The notes: generated from the sequence alone by a model not told the origin. A stretch of DNA of 61,423 nucleotides from Actinomycetes bacterium (GCA_035506535.1 DATJPE010000076.1:1-61423); one strand, 5' to 3'. Numbered from the stretch's first letter, positions 33,012-49,300 are shown. Translations and numbers: made by a program.

Positions 33012-35036
33012 TCAGGCGAGGTCGGCCGGGTCGATGCGGACGCGAACCGGCCCGCTCGTCTCCGCCGCCTTGCGGGCCGAGCGGACCCCCTGCGCGGCGT
33101 GCAGCGCGGAAGCGAGGGCGAGCCCGTCGTGCCGCGGGGTCCTGATCAGCAGGCGCACCCGCTGCTCCCCCTCGCCTGCCTCCAGAGCCTGCGGGCCGAG
33201 CACCTCCGCGGAGTCCGGGAGGTGGGCGGCCTCGAGCAGCTCCTCGGTCGCCGCCGGGCTGCCCGTGACCTCGGCCAGCCGGGCGGCCGGCGGGAAGCGC
33301 ACCGCCTCGCGGTCGTCGAGCTCACGGGCGGCGGCCCACCACGGGTCCCACCGCAGCAGCGCCTGCACCGGGCGGCGCGCGGAGTCGGCGAGGACGACGA
33401 CCAGCCCGCCGGCACCGGCTGGACGTACCAGCGCCGCCGCGTTGAGCCAGCGGCGCAGCGCCTCCTCCCCCGCGCGCAGGTCGGCGCGCTCGAGCAGCGC
33501 CCACCCGTCCAGCAGCAGGGCGGCGGCGTAGCCGGTGTCCGCGACCGGCTCGGCCCCAGGGGTGGCCACCACCAGCGCCGGGTCGGCGGGCACGGTGGCC
33601 CGGACGCCGTCCCGCCCCGACGTGATCACCGGTACCCCCGGGAAGGCCCGCCCCAGCTCCTCCGCGGTGCGGACGGCACCGACCACCTGGGCCCGGAAGC
33701 GGTCGCCCCCGCACTCCGGGCAGCGCCAGCCGCCGGCGGGCCGCGCGCACCAGCGGCACTGCGCGATGGCGTGGCCGGACGTCAGCGTCAGCGGCCCCCC
33801 GCAGTGCGCGCAGCGGGCCGGCTCGCGGCAGCGCGCGCAGGCCAGCGTCGGCAGGTACCCCCGACGGGGCACCTGGACGAGGACCGGCCCGCTGCGCAGC
33901 GCGTCGTGCGCGGTCCGCCAGGCCAGCGCGGGCAGCCGGGCGCTGCGGGCTGCCTCGTCCCGGGCCAGCTCGGCGTCGCCACCGGCGGCGCGCACCCTCG
34001 GCGCGTCGCGCCGGTGGTCCTGCGCGACGATCGGGTGGGCCCAGCCGGAGACGTTCAGCTGCTGGCCCTCCGCGGTGACGGCGTACCCGCCCACGAGCAG
34101 CGCGCAGCCCTCCAGCTCCGAGCGCAGGGCGAGGATCTCGCGGACGTGGGGGTACGGCGCGTGCGGCTCGGCGTGCAGGTCGTCGCCGTCGTCCCAGACG
34201 ACGGCGAGCCCGAGGTCGCGGACCGGCGCGAAGGCCGCCGCCCGCGTCCCCAGCACGACGCGGACGTGCCCGCGGCGCACGGCGAGGAACCGCCGGTAGC
34301 GCTCCGCGGGCCCGAGGTCGGCGGTCAGCTGGACGTGACCGCCCGGGCCCACGACGGCGTCGAGCGCCGGTGCCAGCCGCGCCACGTCACGGGCGTCGGG
34401 GACGACCAGCAGGGCACCGCGCCCGGCGGTACGTGCGGCCGCGACCGCGCCCGCCAGCGCGTCGGCCACCGCGGCGCCCGGTCCTGGCGCCGCGCTCCAC
34501 ACCGCTCGCGCCGGGAGGGCGCCGGCAACGGCCCGGAGGAAGGCCGGCCCGTTGCGGTACGCCGCCCACGGCCCCGGCCCGGCCGCGAGCGGCAGCTCCT
34601 CGCCGGGCGTGGGCGCCTCGGGCGCCACGCCCGCCTCGGCGCGGGCGTGGCGCGGCGGGACGGCCAGGCGAAGGACGTCGGCCAGCGTGCCGGCGTACCG
34701 GTCGGCCACCGCCCGGGCCAACCGGGCGATCTCCGGGGCCAGCACGGGGTCCGCCGAGACGACCTTGCTCAGCCGGGACAGCCGGCCCGGGTGCTCGGAC
34801 CCCGTGGCGCGCTCGAGCACCCAGCCGTCGACGAGGCGGCCGGCGAAGCGGACCCGTACGCGGGTCCCCGGCACCGCCGTCTCGGCCATCGCCTCGGGGA
34901 CCTCGTAGTCGAACGGGCGGTCCAGGTGCGGCAGCGGCACGTCGACCGCCACCCGCGCGACCGGCAGCGGATCGCGCACTGCCGGCTCGCCCAACGCATC
35001 CCCGGCTGGCCCCGCCTCGCCCATCGGCGATGTCAC
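33012..35036 (-). CDS. priA: PriA-like primosomal protein without helicase motifs
   Basis: Replication-restart protein homologue of 674 residues. The N-terminal DNA-binding region (about 25-130) is typical, and all eight zinc-binding cysteines are present (C400, C403, C409, C412, C427, C430, C439, C442). Where PriA helicases have a GKT Walker A loop, this protein has AVWSAAPGPGAA (about 178-189). Where they have DEEH it has WDDGDD (281-286). Loss of helicase motifs is known for actinobacterial PriA, so it probably acts as a structural or loading factor only. The start is GTG 35036, downstream of metK and a long palindrome. Confidence 0.92.
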   Translation of the reverse strand: MTSPMGEAGPAGDALGEPAVRDPLPVARVAVDVPLPHLDRPFDYEVPEAMAETAVPGTRVRVRFAGRLVDGWVLERATGSEHPGRLSRLSKVVSADPVLAPEIARLARAVADRYAGTLADVLRLAVPPRHARAEAGVAPEAPTPGEELPLAAGPGPWAAYRNGPAFLRAVAGALPARAVWSAAPGPGAAVADALAGAVAAARTAGRGALLVVPDARDVARLAPALDAVVGPGGHVQLTADLGPAERYRRFLAVRRGHVRVVLGTRAAAFAPVRDLGLAVVWDDGDDLHAEPHAPYPHVREILALRSELEGCALLVGGYAVTAEGQQLNVSGWAHPIVAQDHRRDAPRVRAAGGDAELARDEAARSARLPALAWRTAHDALRSGPVLVQVPRRGYLPTLACARCREPARCAHCGGPLTLTSGHAIAQCRWCARPAGGWRCPECGGDRFRAQVVGAVRTAEELGRAFPGVPVITSGRDGVRATVPADPALVVATPGAEPVADTGYAAALLLDGWALLERADLRAGEEALRRWLNAAALVRPAGAGGLVVVLADSARRPVQALLRWDPWWAAARELDDREAVRFPPAARLAEVTGSPAATEELLEAAHLPDSAEVLGPQALEAGEGEQRVRLLIRTPRHDGLALASALHAAQGVRSARKAAETSGPVRVRIDPADLA

Positions 35037-35154
35037 GGGGGTCCCGGCAGTGCTTCGCTCACCGCTGGCTCGCGCGGACCGCCGACTCCCTCACGTCGGC
35101 AGTCTGCCCGACGGGCCTGACGCCCCCGGCCCGCTGTCCACACCCCCCGACCCT

Positions 35155-35225
35155 CTCCGACTGGTGGCGGGCTCTACGTCACTCGACTGCCAAGGAGTGA
35201 CGTGCAACCCGCCACAAGTCGGGGG
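35155..35225. repeat. dispersed long palindrome (copy B), between metK and priA
   Basis: Left arm CTGGTGGCGGG-N4-ACGTCACTC (35161-35184) and right arm GAGTGACGTGCAACCCGCC plus ACAAGTCGGGGGG (35195-35225) surround a 10-base loop. The arms pair with a few mismatches. The hairpin begins nine bases after the metK stop, so on the minus strand it is in terminator position. The remaining part of this gap (35037-35154) has a small GCCGAC/GTCGGC stem and nothing else I recognise. Confidence 0.85.
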
Positions 35226-35233
35226 GAGAGAGG

Positions 35234-36427
<1,194 letters not shown>

Positions 36428-36464
36428 GTGTCGGCTCCAGGAAAGGTCGGGGGATCGGCGAGCC

Positions 36465-36470
36465 AGTCTA
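36465..36470 (-). promoter_or_regulatory. -10 hexamer TAGACT upstream of metK
   Basis: TAGACT lies about 38 bases before the metK GTG, in the 82-base gap after coaBC. The -35 region is poor. I see no SAM riboswitch in this gap. Confidence 0.4.
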
Positions 36471-36509
36471 GCCAGCGGAAGTGACGTCGCCGACCACGGC
36501 GGGGGCGCG

Positions 36510-37751
36510 TCACCCCTGCGGGGGACCCTCCCGCCAGACCCGGTCAACGGCGTCCCACACAGCGTCACCGAGGGCCTCCTTCGGCCCGAACGGCACCGGG
36601 ACCGCCGACCCGTCCGCCCCGAGGATGACCGCCGCGTTGTCGGAGGACTCGAAGCCGCGCCCGTCGGAGACGTCGTTGACCACGAGCAGGTCGCAGCCCT
36701 TGCCGGCGAGCTTCGCCCGGCCGTGGGCCAGCACGTCCGCCGACTCGTCGCCGGTCTCCGCGGCGAAGCCGACGACGACCTGGCCCGCGGCCCGGCCAGC
36801 GACTAGCTCGGCGAGCACGTCGGCCGTGCGCTCGAGGACCAGCGGAGGTGGGTCGCCGGCGTCCGACTTCTTGATCTTCGAGGCCGTGTACGTCGCCGGC
36901 CGGAAGTCCGCGACCGCCGCCGCCATCACCACCGCGTCGGCGCCGACGGCGGCGCCCAGCACCGCGGCCCGAAGCTCCTCGGCCGTGCCCACCCGGACCA
37001 CCTTCGCGCCCGCGGGGTCCTCCAGCGCGACGTTGGCCGCGACCAGCGTGACCTCCGCGCCGCGCGCGGCCGCGGTCCGCGCCAGCGCCCACCCCTGGCG
37101 CCCGCTGCTGCGGTTGCCGAGGAAGCGCACCGGGTCGAGCGGCTCACGCGTCCCGCCGGCCGACACGACGACACGGCGTCCGGCGAGGTCGGGGCCGGCG
37201 TGGCCGCGTGCGAGCACCCGCAGCGCCACCGCGAGGATCTCCTCCGGCTCCGGCAGCCGGCCGGCACCGGAGTCCGCCCCGGTGAGCCGGCCCACGGCCG
37301 GCTCGATCACGACGACACCGCGCTCGCGCAGCGTGGCGACGTTGTCGCGCGTGGCCGGGTGCTCCCACATTTCGGTGTGCATCGCCGGGGCCATGACGAC
37401 CGGGCAGCGCGCCGTCAGCAGGGTGGCGGTGAGCAGGTCGTCGGCCATCCCGTGCGCGGCGCGGGCCAGTAGGTCGGCGGTGGCGGGTACGACGAGCACG
37501 AGGTCGGCGCGCTGCCCTAGCCGTACGTGCGGGACGTCGTGCACGTCCGCCCAGACCTCGCTCGCCACCGGCTGGCCCGACAGCGCTGCCCAGGTGGGCG
37601 CCCCCACGAACCGCAGCGCCGCGCGTGTCGGGACGACCCGCACCTCGTGGCCGGACTCGGTCAGCCCCCGCAGCACCTCGCACGCCTTGTACGCGGCGAT
37701 GCCGCCGCTCACGCCCAGGACGACGCGCTGGGCCGGGCGCTCGGGGTCCAT
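36510..37751 (-). CDS. coaBC: bifunctional phosphopantothenoylcysteine decarboxylase / synthase
   Basis: Two steps of coenzyme A synthesis in one protein of 413 residues. The N-terminal flavin-dependent decarboxylase (CoaC, about 1-185) has [14 protein letters not shown] and the active-site flap [10 protein letters not shown]. The C-terminal synthase (CoaB, from about 190) has [20 protein letters not shown], the dimer motif NRSSGRQG and the substrate loop [20 protein letters not shown] at 37751 fits the family. It belongs to the mihF-gmk-rpoZ-coaBC cluster. Confidence 0.96.
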   Translation of the reverse strand: MDPERPAQRVVLGVSGGIAAYKACEVLRGLTESGHEVRVVPTRAALRFVGAPTWAALSGQPVASEVWADVHDVPHVRLGQRADLVLVVPATADLLARAAHGMADDLLTATLLTARCPVVMAPAMHTEMWEHPATRDNVATLRERGVVVIEPAVGRLTGADSGAGRLPEPEEILAVALRVLARGHAGPDLAGRRVVVSAGGTREPLDPVRFLGNRSSGRQGWALARTAAARGAEVTLVAANVALEDPAGAKVVRVGTAEELRAAVLGAAVGADAVVMAAAVADFRPATYTASKIKKSDAGDPPPLVLERTADVLAELVAGRAAGQVVVGFAAETGDESADVLAHGRAKLAGKGCDLLVVNDVSDGRGFESSDNAAVILGADGSAVPVPFGPKEALGDAVWDAVDRVWREGPPQG

Positions 37752-37822
37752 ACGGGCAAGCGTCCCACGCCGCGCCCGGGGAGTACGCCCCGTCACGCCG
37801 AAGGCGCTGGGCGAGCGGCGGG

Positions 37823-38098
37823 TCAGTCCTCCGACGGAGGCTCGACGTGCTCCAGGGTCAGCAGGCCGGCGTTGATCTCGCGCAGGGCCACCGAGAGCGG
37901 CTTCTCCTGGACGTGGGTCTCGACGAGCGGGCCGACGTACTCGAGCAGGCCCTCGCCGAGCTGGCTGTAGTAGGCGTTGATCTGGCGGGCGCGCTTGGCG
38001 GCGTACAGAACCAGGCCGTACTTGTTGTCGACGGCGTCCAGGAGCTCATCGATCGGCGGCTCGGTGATGCCCTCGGGGCGGGCGATGGTGCCGGACAA
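37823..38098 (-). CDS. rpoZ: RNA polymerase omega subunit, TTG start
   Basis: Small subunit that helps RNA polymerase assemble, 91 residues. The conserved part is [38 protein letters not shown]. The start codon is TTG (38098), supported by AGGAAGG seven bases upstream and by the family N-terminus. It sits 34 bases after gmk and 71 bases before coaBC, the standard order. Confidence 0.95.
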   Translation of the reverse strand: MSGTIARPEGITEPPIDELLDAVDNKYGLVLYAAKRARQINAYYSQLGEGLLEYVGPLVETHVQEKPLSVALREINAGLLTLEHVEPPSED

Positions 38099-38132
38099 GG
38101 GTGGGCCTTCCTGCGGACGGGCGGGGGACGTC

Positions 38133-38717
38133 TCAGCCGGTGACGCCCATCAAGGCTACCAGCCGGCTGCAGACGGCCTCGACGTCGTCGTTGACCAGCG
38201 TGACGTCGAACTCCGAGGCGGCGGCGAGCTCGCGCGTCGCGACCTCCAGGCGGCGGGCGATGACGTCGGCCGGCTCGGTGCCGCGTCCGGTCAGCCGCTC
38301 GACGAGGACGTCCCACGACGGCGGGGTGAGGAAGACGAACAGGGCCTCCGGACGTACGGCCCGGACCTGGCGGGCCCCCTGCAGCTCGATCTCCAGGATC
38401 ACCGGGGTCCCCGCGGCGAGACGCTCCTCGACGGGACGGCGGGGCGTGCCGTAGCGGTGGCCGGCGAACTCCGCCCACTCGAGGAACTCCCCCGCCGCCA
38501 CCATCTGCGCGAAGCGATCGGGGGTGACGAAGGAGTACGTCTGCCCGTCGACCTCGTCCGGGCGCGGCGCGCGGGTCGTGGCCGACACCGACAGCCAGAT
38601 CTCCGGGTGCCGGGCGCGCAGGTGCGCCACCACGGTGCTCTTCCCGACCCCGGAGGGGCCGGAGAGGACGGTCAGCCGCGCCGGCCGCCGCTTCTCCTCC
38701 GCGTCAGCTGCCGCCAC
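38133..38717 (-). CDS. gmk: guanylate kinase
   Basis: Phosphorylates GMP to GDP. The 194-residue protein has the P-loop [11 protein letters not shown], the GMP-binding block [16 protein letters not shown] and [15 protein letters not shown], and the lid around [16 protein letters not shown]. The start is GTG 38717 with GGGAG four bases upstream; it overlaps the end of mihF by 14 bases. Confidence 0.96.
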   Translation of the reverse strand: MAAADAEEKRRPARLTVLSGPSGVGKSTVVAHLRARHPEIWLSVSATTRAPRPDEVDGQTYSFVTPDRFAQMVAAGEFLEWAEFAGHRYGTPRRPVEERLAAGTPVILEIELQGARQVRAVRPEALFVFLTPPSWDVLVERLTGRGTEPADVIARRLEVATRELAAASEFDVTLVNDDVEAVCSRLVALMGVTG

Positions 38718-39024
38718 CGAACTCCCGCTCGAGCGCGGCCACCTGGTTCGTGCCGAGTCCGCGGACCCGACGCGACTCGGAGATCTGCAGGCGCTCCATG
38801 ATCTGGGAGGCGCGGACCTTGCCGACCCCCGGCATCGACTCCAGGAGCGCCTTGACGCGCATCTTGCCGATGACGTCGTCCCCCTGGCCGTCGTGGATCA
38901 CGTCGGCGAGGGAGGCGCCCGAGTGCTTGAGCCGGTTCTTGACCTCGGCCCGCGCCCGCCGGGCGGCCGCCGCCTTCTCCAGGGCCGCGGTGCGCTGCTC
39001 GGGAGTCAGCTCGGGAAGAGCCAT
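38704..39024 (-). CDS. mihF: actinobacterial integration host factor
   Basis: Nucleoid-associated DNA-binding protein, 106 residues, essential in mycobacteria and involved in development in streptomycetes. The C-terminal part has the DNA-binding helix-two-turn-helix region [18 protein letters not shown] followed by [11 protein letters not shown]. The N-terminus is helical and basic ([22 protein letters not shown]). ATG at 39024 has GAGGTGG four bases upstream. It is the first gene of the mihF-gmk-rpoZ-coaBC unit, with its own promoter. Confidence 0.95.
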   Translation of the reverse strand: MALPELTPEQRTAALEKAAAARRARAEVKNRLKHSGASLADVIHDGQGDDVIGKMRVKALLESMPGVGKVRASQIMERLQISESRRVRGLGTNQVAALEREFGGGS

Positions 39025-39073
39025 CGGACCACCTCGGGACGGGCGGTGAGCACCGCAGCGACAGGGTGGCCCG

Positions 39074-39103
39074 AACCTAGCCAAGCCCTCCGCGCCACTG
39101 CAA
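39074..39103 (-). promoter_or_regulatory. promoter of mihF-gmk-rpoZ-coaBC (TTGCAG-18-TAGGTT)
   Basis: TTGCAG (complement of 39098-39103), 18 bases, TAGGTT (complement of 39074-39079). Transcription would start near 39067, giving a leader of about 43 bases with a good ribosome binding site for mihF. It sits in the 118-base gap after pyrF. Confidence 0.6.
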
Positions 39104-39142
39104 CGCGCCCCAGACCCTGGCCACGCGTGGGCCGGAGCGCGC

Positions 39143-39982
39143 CTACCGGCGGGTCAGGACGTCGGCGAGCTGGGCGGCCGAGCGGTCGGCGGCCTCCCGA
39201 AGCGCCGCGACCGACGGTCCGGCGCGCAGCACGTCCCGGCTGGTCGAGACGACGACGCGCGGCAGGGCCGCGCCGAAGACTCGGGCGAGGTCCGCGGCGG
39301 TGCCCCCCTGCGCCCCGAAGCCGGGCGCGAGCAGGGGGCCGTTGACCCGCGTCAGGTCGTACGCCGTCTCGCCCACCGTCGCCCCGACCACGGCGCCGAA
39401 GGACCCGAGCGGGGAGGCGCCCGCGTTGAGCGCCGCCAGGTGGTCGAGCACGGTGCCGGCGACGGTACGTCCGTCGGCACCGTGGGCGCCCTGCACCTCC
39501 GGGCCTTCGGGGTTCGAGGTCAGCGCGAGGACGAACACGCCGGCCCCGGTGGAGGCGGCCAGGTCGAACGCCGGCTGCAGCGAGCCGAAGCCGAGATAGG
39601 GGCTGAGCGTGACCGCGTCGGCGGCCAGGGGCGAGGAGGGGTCGAGGTAGGCCGACGCATAGGCCTGCATCGTCGACCCGATGTCGCCGCGCTTGACGTC
39701 GAGCAGCGCGAGGGAGTCGGTGCCCCGGATGTCGGCCAGCGTGCGCTCCAGAGCCGCGATCCCCGCGCTGCCGTGGCACTCGAAGAACGCCGACTGCGGC
39801 TTGAGGACGGCCACCCGGCCGGCGAGGGCCTCGACGACGGTCCGGGCGAAGCGCTCGGCCCCCGCCGCGGAGCGCGGCAGCCCCCACGCGTCGAGCAGGC
39901 CGGCGTGCGGGTCGATCCCCACGCAGAGCGCGCCGAAGCGCTCCAACCGCTGGTGCAACCGCTCCCCGAAGGCCTGACTCAC
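39143..39982 (-). CDS. pyrF: orotidine 5'-phosphate decarboxylase (type 2)
   Basis: Last step of UMP synthesis. The 279-residue length and the active-site block LLDVKRGDIGST place it in the longer type 2 group found in actinobacteria. VGIDPHAGLLDAWGLP and APGFGAQGG are other conserved parts. GTG at 39982 overlaps the pyrD stop by four bases. It is the final gene of the pyrimidine operon. Confidence 0.95.
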   Translation of the reverse strand: MSQAFGERLHQRLERFGALCVGIDPHAGLLDAWGLPRSAAGAERFARTVVEALAGRVAVLKPQSAFFECHGSAGIAALERTLADIRGTDSLALLDVKRGDIGSTMQAYASAYLDPSSPLAADAVTLSPYLGFGSLQPAFDLAASTGAGVFVLALTSNPEGPEVQGAHGADGRTVAGTVLDHLAALNAGASPLGSFGAVVGATVGETAYDLTRVNGPLLAPGFGAQGGTAADLARVFGAALPRVVVSTSRDVLRAGPSVAALREAADRSAAQLADVLTRR

Positions 39983-41010
39983 CCCTCGGCTCCCGCACCC
40001 TCACCCTCGTCGGGCGCCGCACCGACCGCGAGACCCTCGCCCCGGTGGGCGTACCCGATCGCCTCGGACAGCTTGCCGAAGCCGTGCTCGGCGAGGGCCC
40101 GGCGCAGCTCGGCGGACACCCGGGCGACCGCCGACGGGTCGTGGAAGACCACCGTGCCGACCGAGACCGCCGAGGCGCCGGCCAGCACGAACTGGAGGGC
40201 GTCGAGGCCGCTCCAGATCCCGCCCATGCCCAGGATCGGGACGTCGGGGAGCGCGGCGTGCACCTGCCACACGCAGCGCACCGCCAACGGCCGGATCGCC
40301 GGGCCCGACAGCCCGCCGGTGACGCCGGCGAGGGCCGGTCGCAGCGTGTCGGTGTCGATGACCATCCCGAGGGAGGTGTTGATCATCGACAGCCCGTCGG
40401 CGCCCGCGTCGACCACCGCCCGGGCCACCGCGACGATGTCCGTGACGTCCGGGCTCAGCTTGGCCAGCACGGCTACGCCGGGCGCCGTCGAGCGACGGAC
40501 CCCGTGCACGACCTGGGCCGCCGCCGCCGGGTCGCACGCGAACACCTGCCCGCGGTCCTCGACGTTGGGGCAGGAGATGTTGACCTCGACGCCGGCCACG
40601 CCGTCCGCCAGGCGCAGCCGCTGGGCCAGCTTGACGTACTCCTCGACGCTGCTGCCGGCGATGGACACCACCGTGCGCACACCGCGCTGGCGCAGCCAGG
40701 CGAGGTCCTTGTCGACGAACGCCTCGATCCCGGGGCCCTGCAGCCCGATCGAGTTGAGCATCCCGCTCGGTGTCTCGGCCATCCGCGGCGTCGGCCGACC
40801 CGACCGCGGCTTCAGCATCACCGACTTGGTGACCACCGCGCCGATGGCCGTGAGGTCGACGAAGGGCTCGAGCTCGCGCCCGGCCGCGGCGCAGCCCGAG
40901 GCCGTGAGCACCGGGTCGGGGAGCAGCAGCGGGCCGAGCGAGGTGGACATGTCGACGTCGGGCAGGGCGGCGCCCGACTCGGCCGGCCGGGTCAGCCGCA
41001 TCCTGGTCAT
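39979..41010 (-). CDS. pyrD: dihydroorotate dehydrogenase, class 1B catalytic subunit
   Basis: FMN enzyme oxidising dihydroorotate to orotate, 343 residues. The catalytic cysteine is in VEVNISCPNVEDRG, the class 1 signature; class 2 enzymes use serine. TASGCAAAGRELEPF and TKSVMLKPRSGRP are FMN/substrate contacts. The adjoining pyrK shows it is the NAD-linked 1B type. Mycobacteria instead use a quinone-linked class 2 enzyme. ATG at 41010 overlaps the pyrK stop by four bases. Confidence 0.94.
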   Translation of the reverse strand: MTRMRLTRPAESGAALPDVDMSTSLGPLLLPDPVLTASGCAAAGRELEPFVDLTAIGAVVTKSVMLKPRSGRPTPRMAETPSGMLNSIGLQGPGIEAFVDKDLAWLRQRGVRTVVSIAGSSVEEYVKLAQRLRLADGVAGVEVNISCPNVEDRGQVFACDPAAAAQVVHGVRRSTAPGVAVLAKLSPDVTDIVAVARAVVDAGADGLSMINTSLGMVIDTDTLRPALAGVTGGLSGPAIRPLAVRCVWQVHAALPDVPILGMGGIWSGLDALQFVLAGASAVSVGTVVFHDPSAVARVSAELRRALAEHGFGKLSEAIGYAHRGEGLAVGAAPDEGEGAGAEG

Positions 41011-41909
41011 GAGGTGCTCCCGCCGACCGCGGCGCCGGCCCGGAACCGCTCGGCGCCGCCGTCGGCCACCGGCGCCCCGAGGGCGTCCGCGGGCACCGTC
41101 CCGATGTCGTCCCAGCGCACCAGGTCCCCGTTGAAGACCGGCCCGTCCGTGCACGAGCGGACCATGCGGGTAACCCCGTCCTCGCCGATCACCGGCAGCA
41201 CGCAGGTCATGCACACGCCGACGCCGCAGGCCATCGCCTCCTCGACGGCGCACTGGCTGTGGGCGCCGTAGGCGTGGGCCACCCGGGCGACCGCGGCGAG
41301 CATCGGCATCGGCCCGCACGCGTAGACGACGTCCGAGGCGTTGCGCGCGAGCATCGCCGGCAGCACGTCGGTGACCAGCCCGCGCTCCCCCGTCGAGCCG
41401 TCCTCGGTGGTGATCGCGACCTGCGTGGAGATCCGCTTGGCGTCCAGCGCCCCGAACAGCTTCGCATCCGTGGCCGCGCCGATGACGAAGTCCACGCGGC
41501 AGCCGCGCGCCCGCAGCTGCTCGGCCAGGGTGAACAGCGGCGCGGCGCCATACCCACCGCCGACCAGCGTCGCCGTCACCACCTCGCGCGGGAGCGCGAA
41601 CGGGTGCCCGAGCGGCCCCACGACGTCGACCGGGTCGTGCGCGCGCAGGTCCGCCAGCCAGCGGGTGCCCGGCCCCTTGGGCGCGATGACGAGCTCGACG
41701 GTGCCGCCGTATACGCCGCGCTCGGCGACCCGGTAGATCGAGAACGCGCGGCGCAGCAGCATCGAGGTGTTCTCACCGCCGACGGCGAGCGCCACGAAGT
41801 GGCCCGGACGGGAGACCTCGGCGATCCCGGGCGCGACGAGGGTGAGCAGGTGGTAGGCCCCGACCCTGCGGTTGGACAGGACCTCGCCGCGCACCTGGAC
41901 CGGTGCCAT
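41007..41909 (-). CDS. pyrK: dihydroorotate dehydrogenase electron transfer subunit
   Basis: Passes electrons from PyrD to NAD+. The 300-residue protein has the FAD site LLRRAFSIYRV, a ferredoxin-reductase-like NAD domain with TLVGGGYGAAPLF and YACGPMPML. The [2Fe-2S] cysteines are in MACGVGVCMTC and RSCTDGPVF. The C-terminus is about 30 residues longer than many homologues. It starts 15 bases after carB and overlaps pyrD. Confidence 0.94.
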   Translation of the reverse strand: MAPVQVRGEVLSNRRVGAYHLLTLVAPGIAEVSRPGHFVALAVGGENTSMLLRRAFSIYRVAERGVYGGTVELVIAPKGPGTRWLADLRAHDPVDVVGPLGHPFALPREVVTATLVGGGYGAAPLFTLAEQLRARGCRVDFVIGAATDAKLFGALDAKRISTQVAITTEDGSTGERGLVTDVLPAMLARNASDVVYACGPMPMLAAVARVAHAYGAHSQCAVEEAMACGVGVCMTCVLPVIGEDGVTRMVRSCTDGPVFNGDLVRWDDIGTVPADALGAPVADGGAERFRAGAAVGGSTS

Positions 41910-41924
41910 CGACCAGCTCTCCCC

Positions 41925-45247
<3,323 letters not shown>

Positions 45248-45248
<1 letters not shown>

Positions 45249-46378
45249 CAGTCGGCCCTCCCCGCCACCGGCTCGCGCGTTCGCATCAGGTCGGCGAAGC
45301 GGTCGAACAGGTACCCCGCGTCGTGCGGGCCGGCCGCCGCCTCCGGGTGGTACTGCACCGAGAAGGCGGGCGCGTCGAGCAGCGCGAGTCCCTCGACGAC
45401 GCCGTCGTTGAGGTTGACGTGGCTGACGAAGGCGCGGCCGTACGGCGTCTCGAACGGCGTGCCGTCGGCCGGGGCGTCGACCGCGAACCCGTGGTTGTGC
45501 GCGGTGACCTCGACCCGGCCCGTGGTGCGGTCCTGCACGGGCTGGTTGATGCCCCGGTGGCCGTACCGCAGCTTGTACGTCCCCAGGCCGAGCGCGCGCC
45601 CGAGCACCTGGTTGCCGAAGCAGATGCCGAAGGTCGGGACCCCCGCGTCGAGCGCGGCGCGCGCGAGGGCGACGGCGTGGTCGGCCGTCGCCGGGTCCCC
45701 GGGCCCGTTGGAGAGGAAGACGCCGTCAGCGCCGATCGCGAGCAGCTCCTCCGGGGTGGACGTCGCTGGCACCACGTGCACCTCGATGCCCCGCTGCGCC
45801 ATCCGGTGCGGCGTCATCGCCTTGATGCCGAGGTCCACCGCCACGACAGTGAAGCGCCGCTCGCCCAGGGCCGGGACGACGTAGGCCTGCCGCGTGGTCA
45901 CCTGCGCGGTGAGGTCGGCCCCCTCCATCATCGGGGACTCCAGGACGCGCCCCAGCAGCGCATCGGCGTCGGCGGTCACCGACGAGACACCGACGCGCAT
46001 CGCGCCGCGATCGCGCAGGTGGCGGGTCAGCGCCCGGGTGTCGATGCCGCTGATGCCGACGACACCCTGGCTGGCCAGCTCCTCGTCGAGGCTGCGCCGG
46101 GACCGCCAGCTCGACGGGCGACGGGCGGGGTCGCGGACGACGTAGCCGCTGACCCAGATCCGCGCCGACTCGGGGTCCTCGTCGTTGACGCCGGTGTTGC
46201 CGATGTGCGGGGCGGTCATCACGACGACCTGACGGTGGTAGCTCGGGTCGGTCAGCGTCTCCTGGTAGCCGGTCATGCCGGTGGCGAAGACCGCCTCGCC
46301 GAAGGTCTCCCCGACCGCGCCGTACGCCCGCCCGCGGAAGGTCCGCCCGTCCTCGAGGACCAGCAGGGCTGCGCTCAC
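45248..46378 (-). CDS. carA: carbamoyl-phosphate synthase small (glutaminase) subunit
   Basis: Releases ammonia from glutamine and tunnels it to CarB. The 376-residue protein has the N-terminal CPSase domain ([29 protein letters not shown]) and a class I amidotransferase domain. The nucleophilic cysteine is in FGICFGNQ and the histidine/glutamate pair in VQYHPE. GTG at 46378 overlaps the pyrC stop by four bases. Confidence 0.97.
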
Positions 46379-47657
46379 GCGAGGCTCCCGTCGAGGACGG
46401 TCGGGGTGCCGCGCAGGAAGGTCGCCACGACGCGGGCCGGCAGCTCGCGCCCGGCGTAGGGCGTGTTTCTGCTGCGGCTGGCCAGCGCCTCGGGGCGCAC
46501 CGTGACCCTGGCCGCCGGGTCGACCAGCGTGAGGTTGGCGGGCTCCCCCGCCGCGACCGGGCGCCCGTGGCCGGGCAAGCGCCCGATCCGGGCCGGCCGC
46601 AGGGACATCCGGTCCGCGACCCCCGCCCAGTCGAGCAGCCCCGTCGTGATCATCGCCTCGGCGACGACGCCGACGGCGGTCTCCAGCCCGAGCATCCCGA
46701 AGGCCGCCGCGGCCCACTCGCAGTCCTTGTCCTCGACGGCGTGCGGGGCGTGGTCGGTGGCCACCGCGTCGATCGTGCCGTCAGCGAGGGCGAGGCGCAG
46801 CGCCTCCACGTCGGCCTTGGTGCGCAGCGGCGGGTTCACCTTGTAGGTCGGGTCGTACGTCGTCGCGAGCTCGTCGGTCAGCAGCAGGTGGTGCGGGGTG
46901 ACCTCGGCCGTGACGTCGATGCCGCGGGCCTTGGCCCAGCGCAGGATGTCGACCGTCCCCGCCGTGGACACGTGGCAGACGTGCAGGCGGGAGCCGACGT
47001 GCTCGGCGAGCAGGACGTCGCGGGCGACGATCGCCTCCTCCGCCACGGCCGGCCAGCCCTTCAGGCCGAGGACTCCGGACAGGACGCCCTCGTTCATCTG
47101 GGCGTCCTCGGTCAGCCGCGGCTCCTGCGCGTGCTGGGCGACGACCCCGTCGAAGGCCTTGACGTACTCCAGCGCCCGGCGCATGAGCAGGGCGTCGCTG
47201 ACGCAGTGCCCGTCGTCGGAGAAGACGCGTACGCGCGCCGCCGAGTCGGCCATCGCCCCCAGCTCGGCGAGGCGCTGCCCCTGCAGGCCGACGGTCACGG
47301 CGCCGACCGGCTGCACGTCGGCGTGCCCGGCCTCCCGGCCCAGCCGCCACACCTGCTCGACGACGCCCGCGGTGTCGGCCACCGGGTCGGTGTTGGCCAT
47401 CGCGTGGACCGCCGTGAAACCACCGAGGGCGGCCGCCCGGGTGCCCGTCTCCACGGTCTCGGCGTCCTCGCGACCCGGCTCGCGCAGGTGGGTGTGCAGG
47501 TCCACGAGGCCCGGCAGGAGGACGAGCCCCTCGGCGTCGACGACGGTGGCACCCGCCCTGCTGACCCGCGTGCCGACCTCGGCGACGACCCCGTCCTCGA
47601 CGAGGACGTCGGCCGCCTCGCCGCCGAGGATGCGTGGCCCGCGCAGCACGTACGCGC

Positions 47658-47661
<4 letters not shown>
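46375..47661 (-). CDS. pyrC: dihydroorotase
   Basis: Zinc amidohydrolase closing carbamoyl-aspartate to dihydroorotate. The 428-residue class I enzyme has the metal motif [12 protein letters not shown], metal histidines in AQHAQEP and LHVCHVST, and the catalytic aspartate in [17 protein letters not shown] at 47661 overlaps the pyrB stop by four bases. It directly follows pyrB and precedes carA. The small membrane protein gene often found between pyrC and carA in actinobacteria is absent. Confidence 0.96.

Positions 47662-49300
<1,639 letters not shown>

Noticed and set aside
30447-35120. 1557-codon open frame on the + strand
   Set aside because: It runs antisense to fmt, def, the HAD gene and priA, has no recognisable domain, and is composed of the Arg/Pro/Ala residues expected when GC-rich genes are read from the wrong strand.
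36428-36509. SAM riboswitch upstream of metK
   Set aside because: The gap is only 82 bases and lacks the conserved aptamer segments of the SAM riboswitch classes; only a -10-like hexamer is seen.
46375-46378. Missing small membrane protein gene between pyrC and carA as a sign of deletion
   Set aside because: pyrC and carA overlap cleanly as GTGA with no gene remnant, so this is a normal variant of the operon, not a broken locus.
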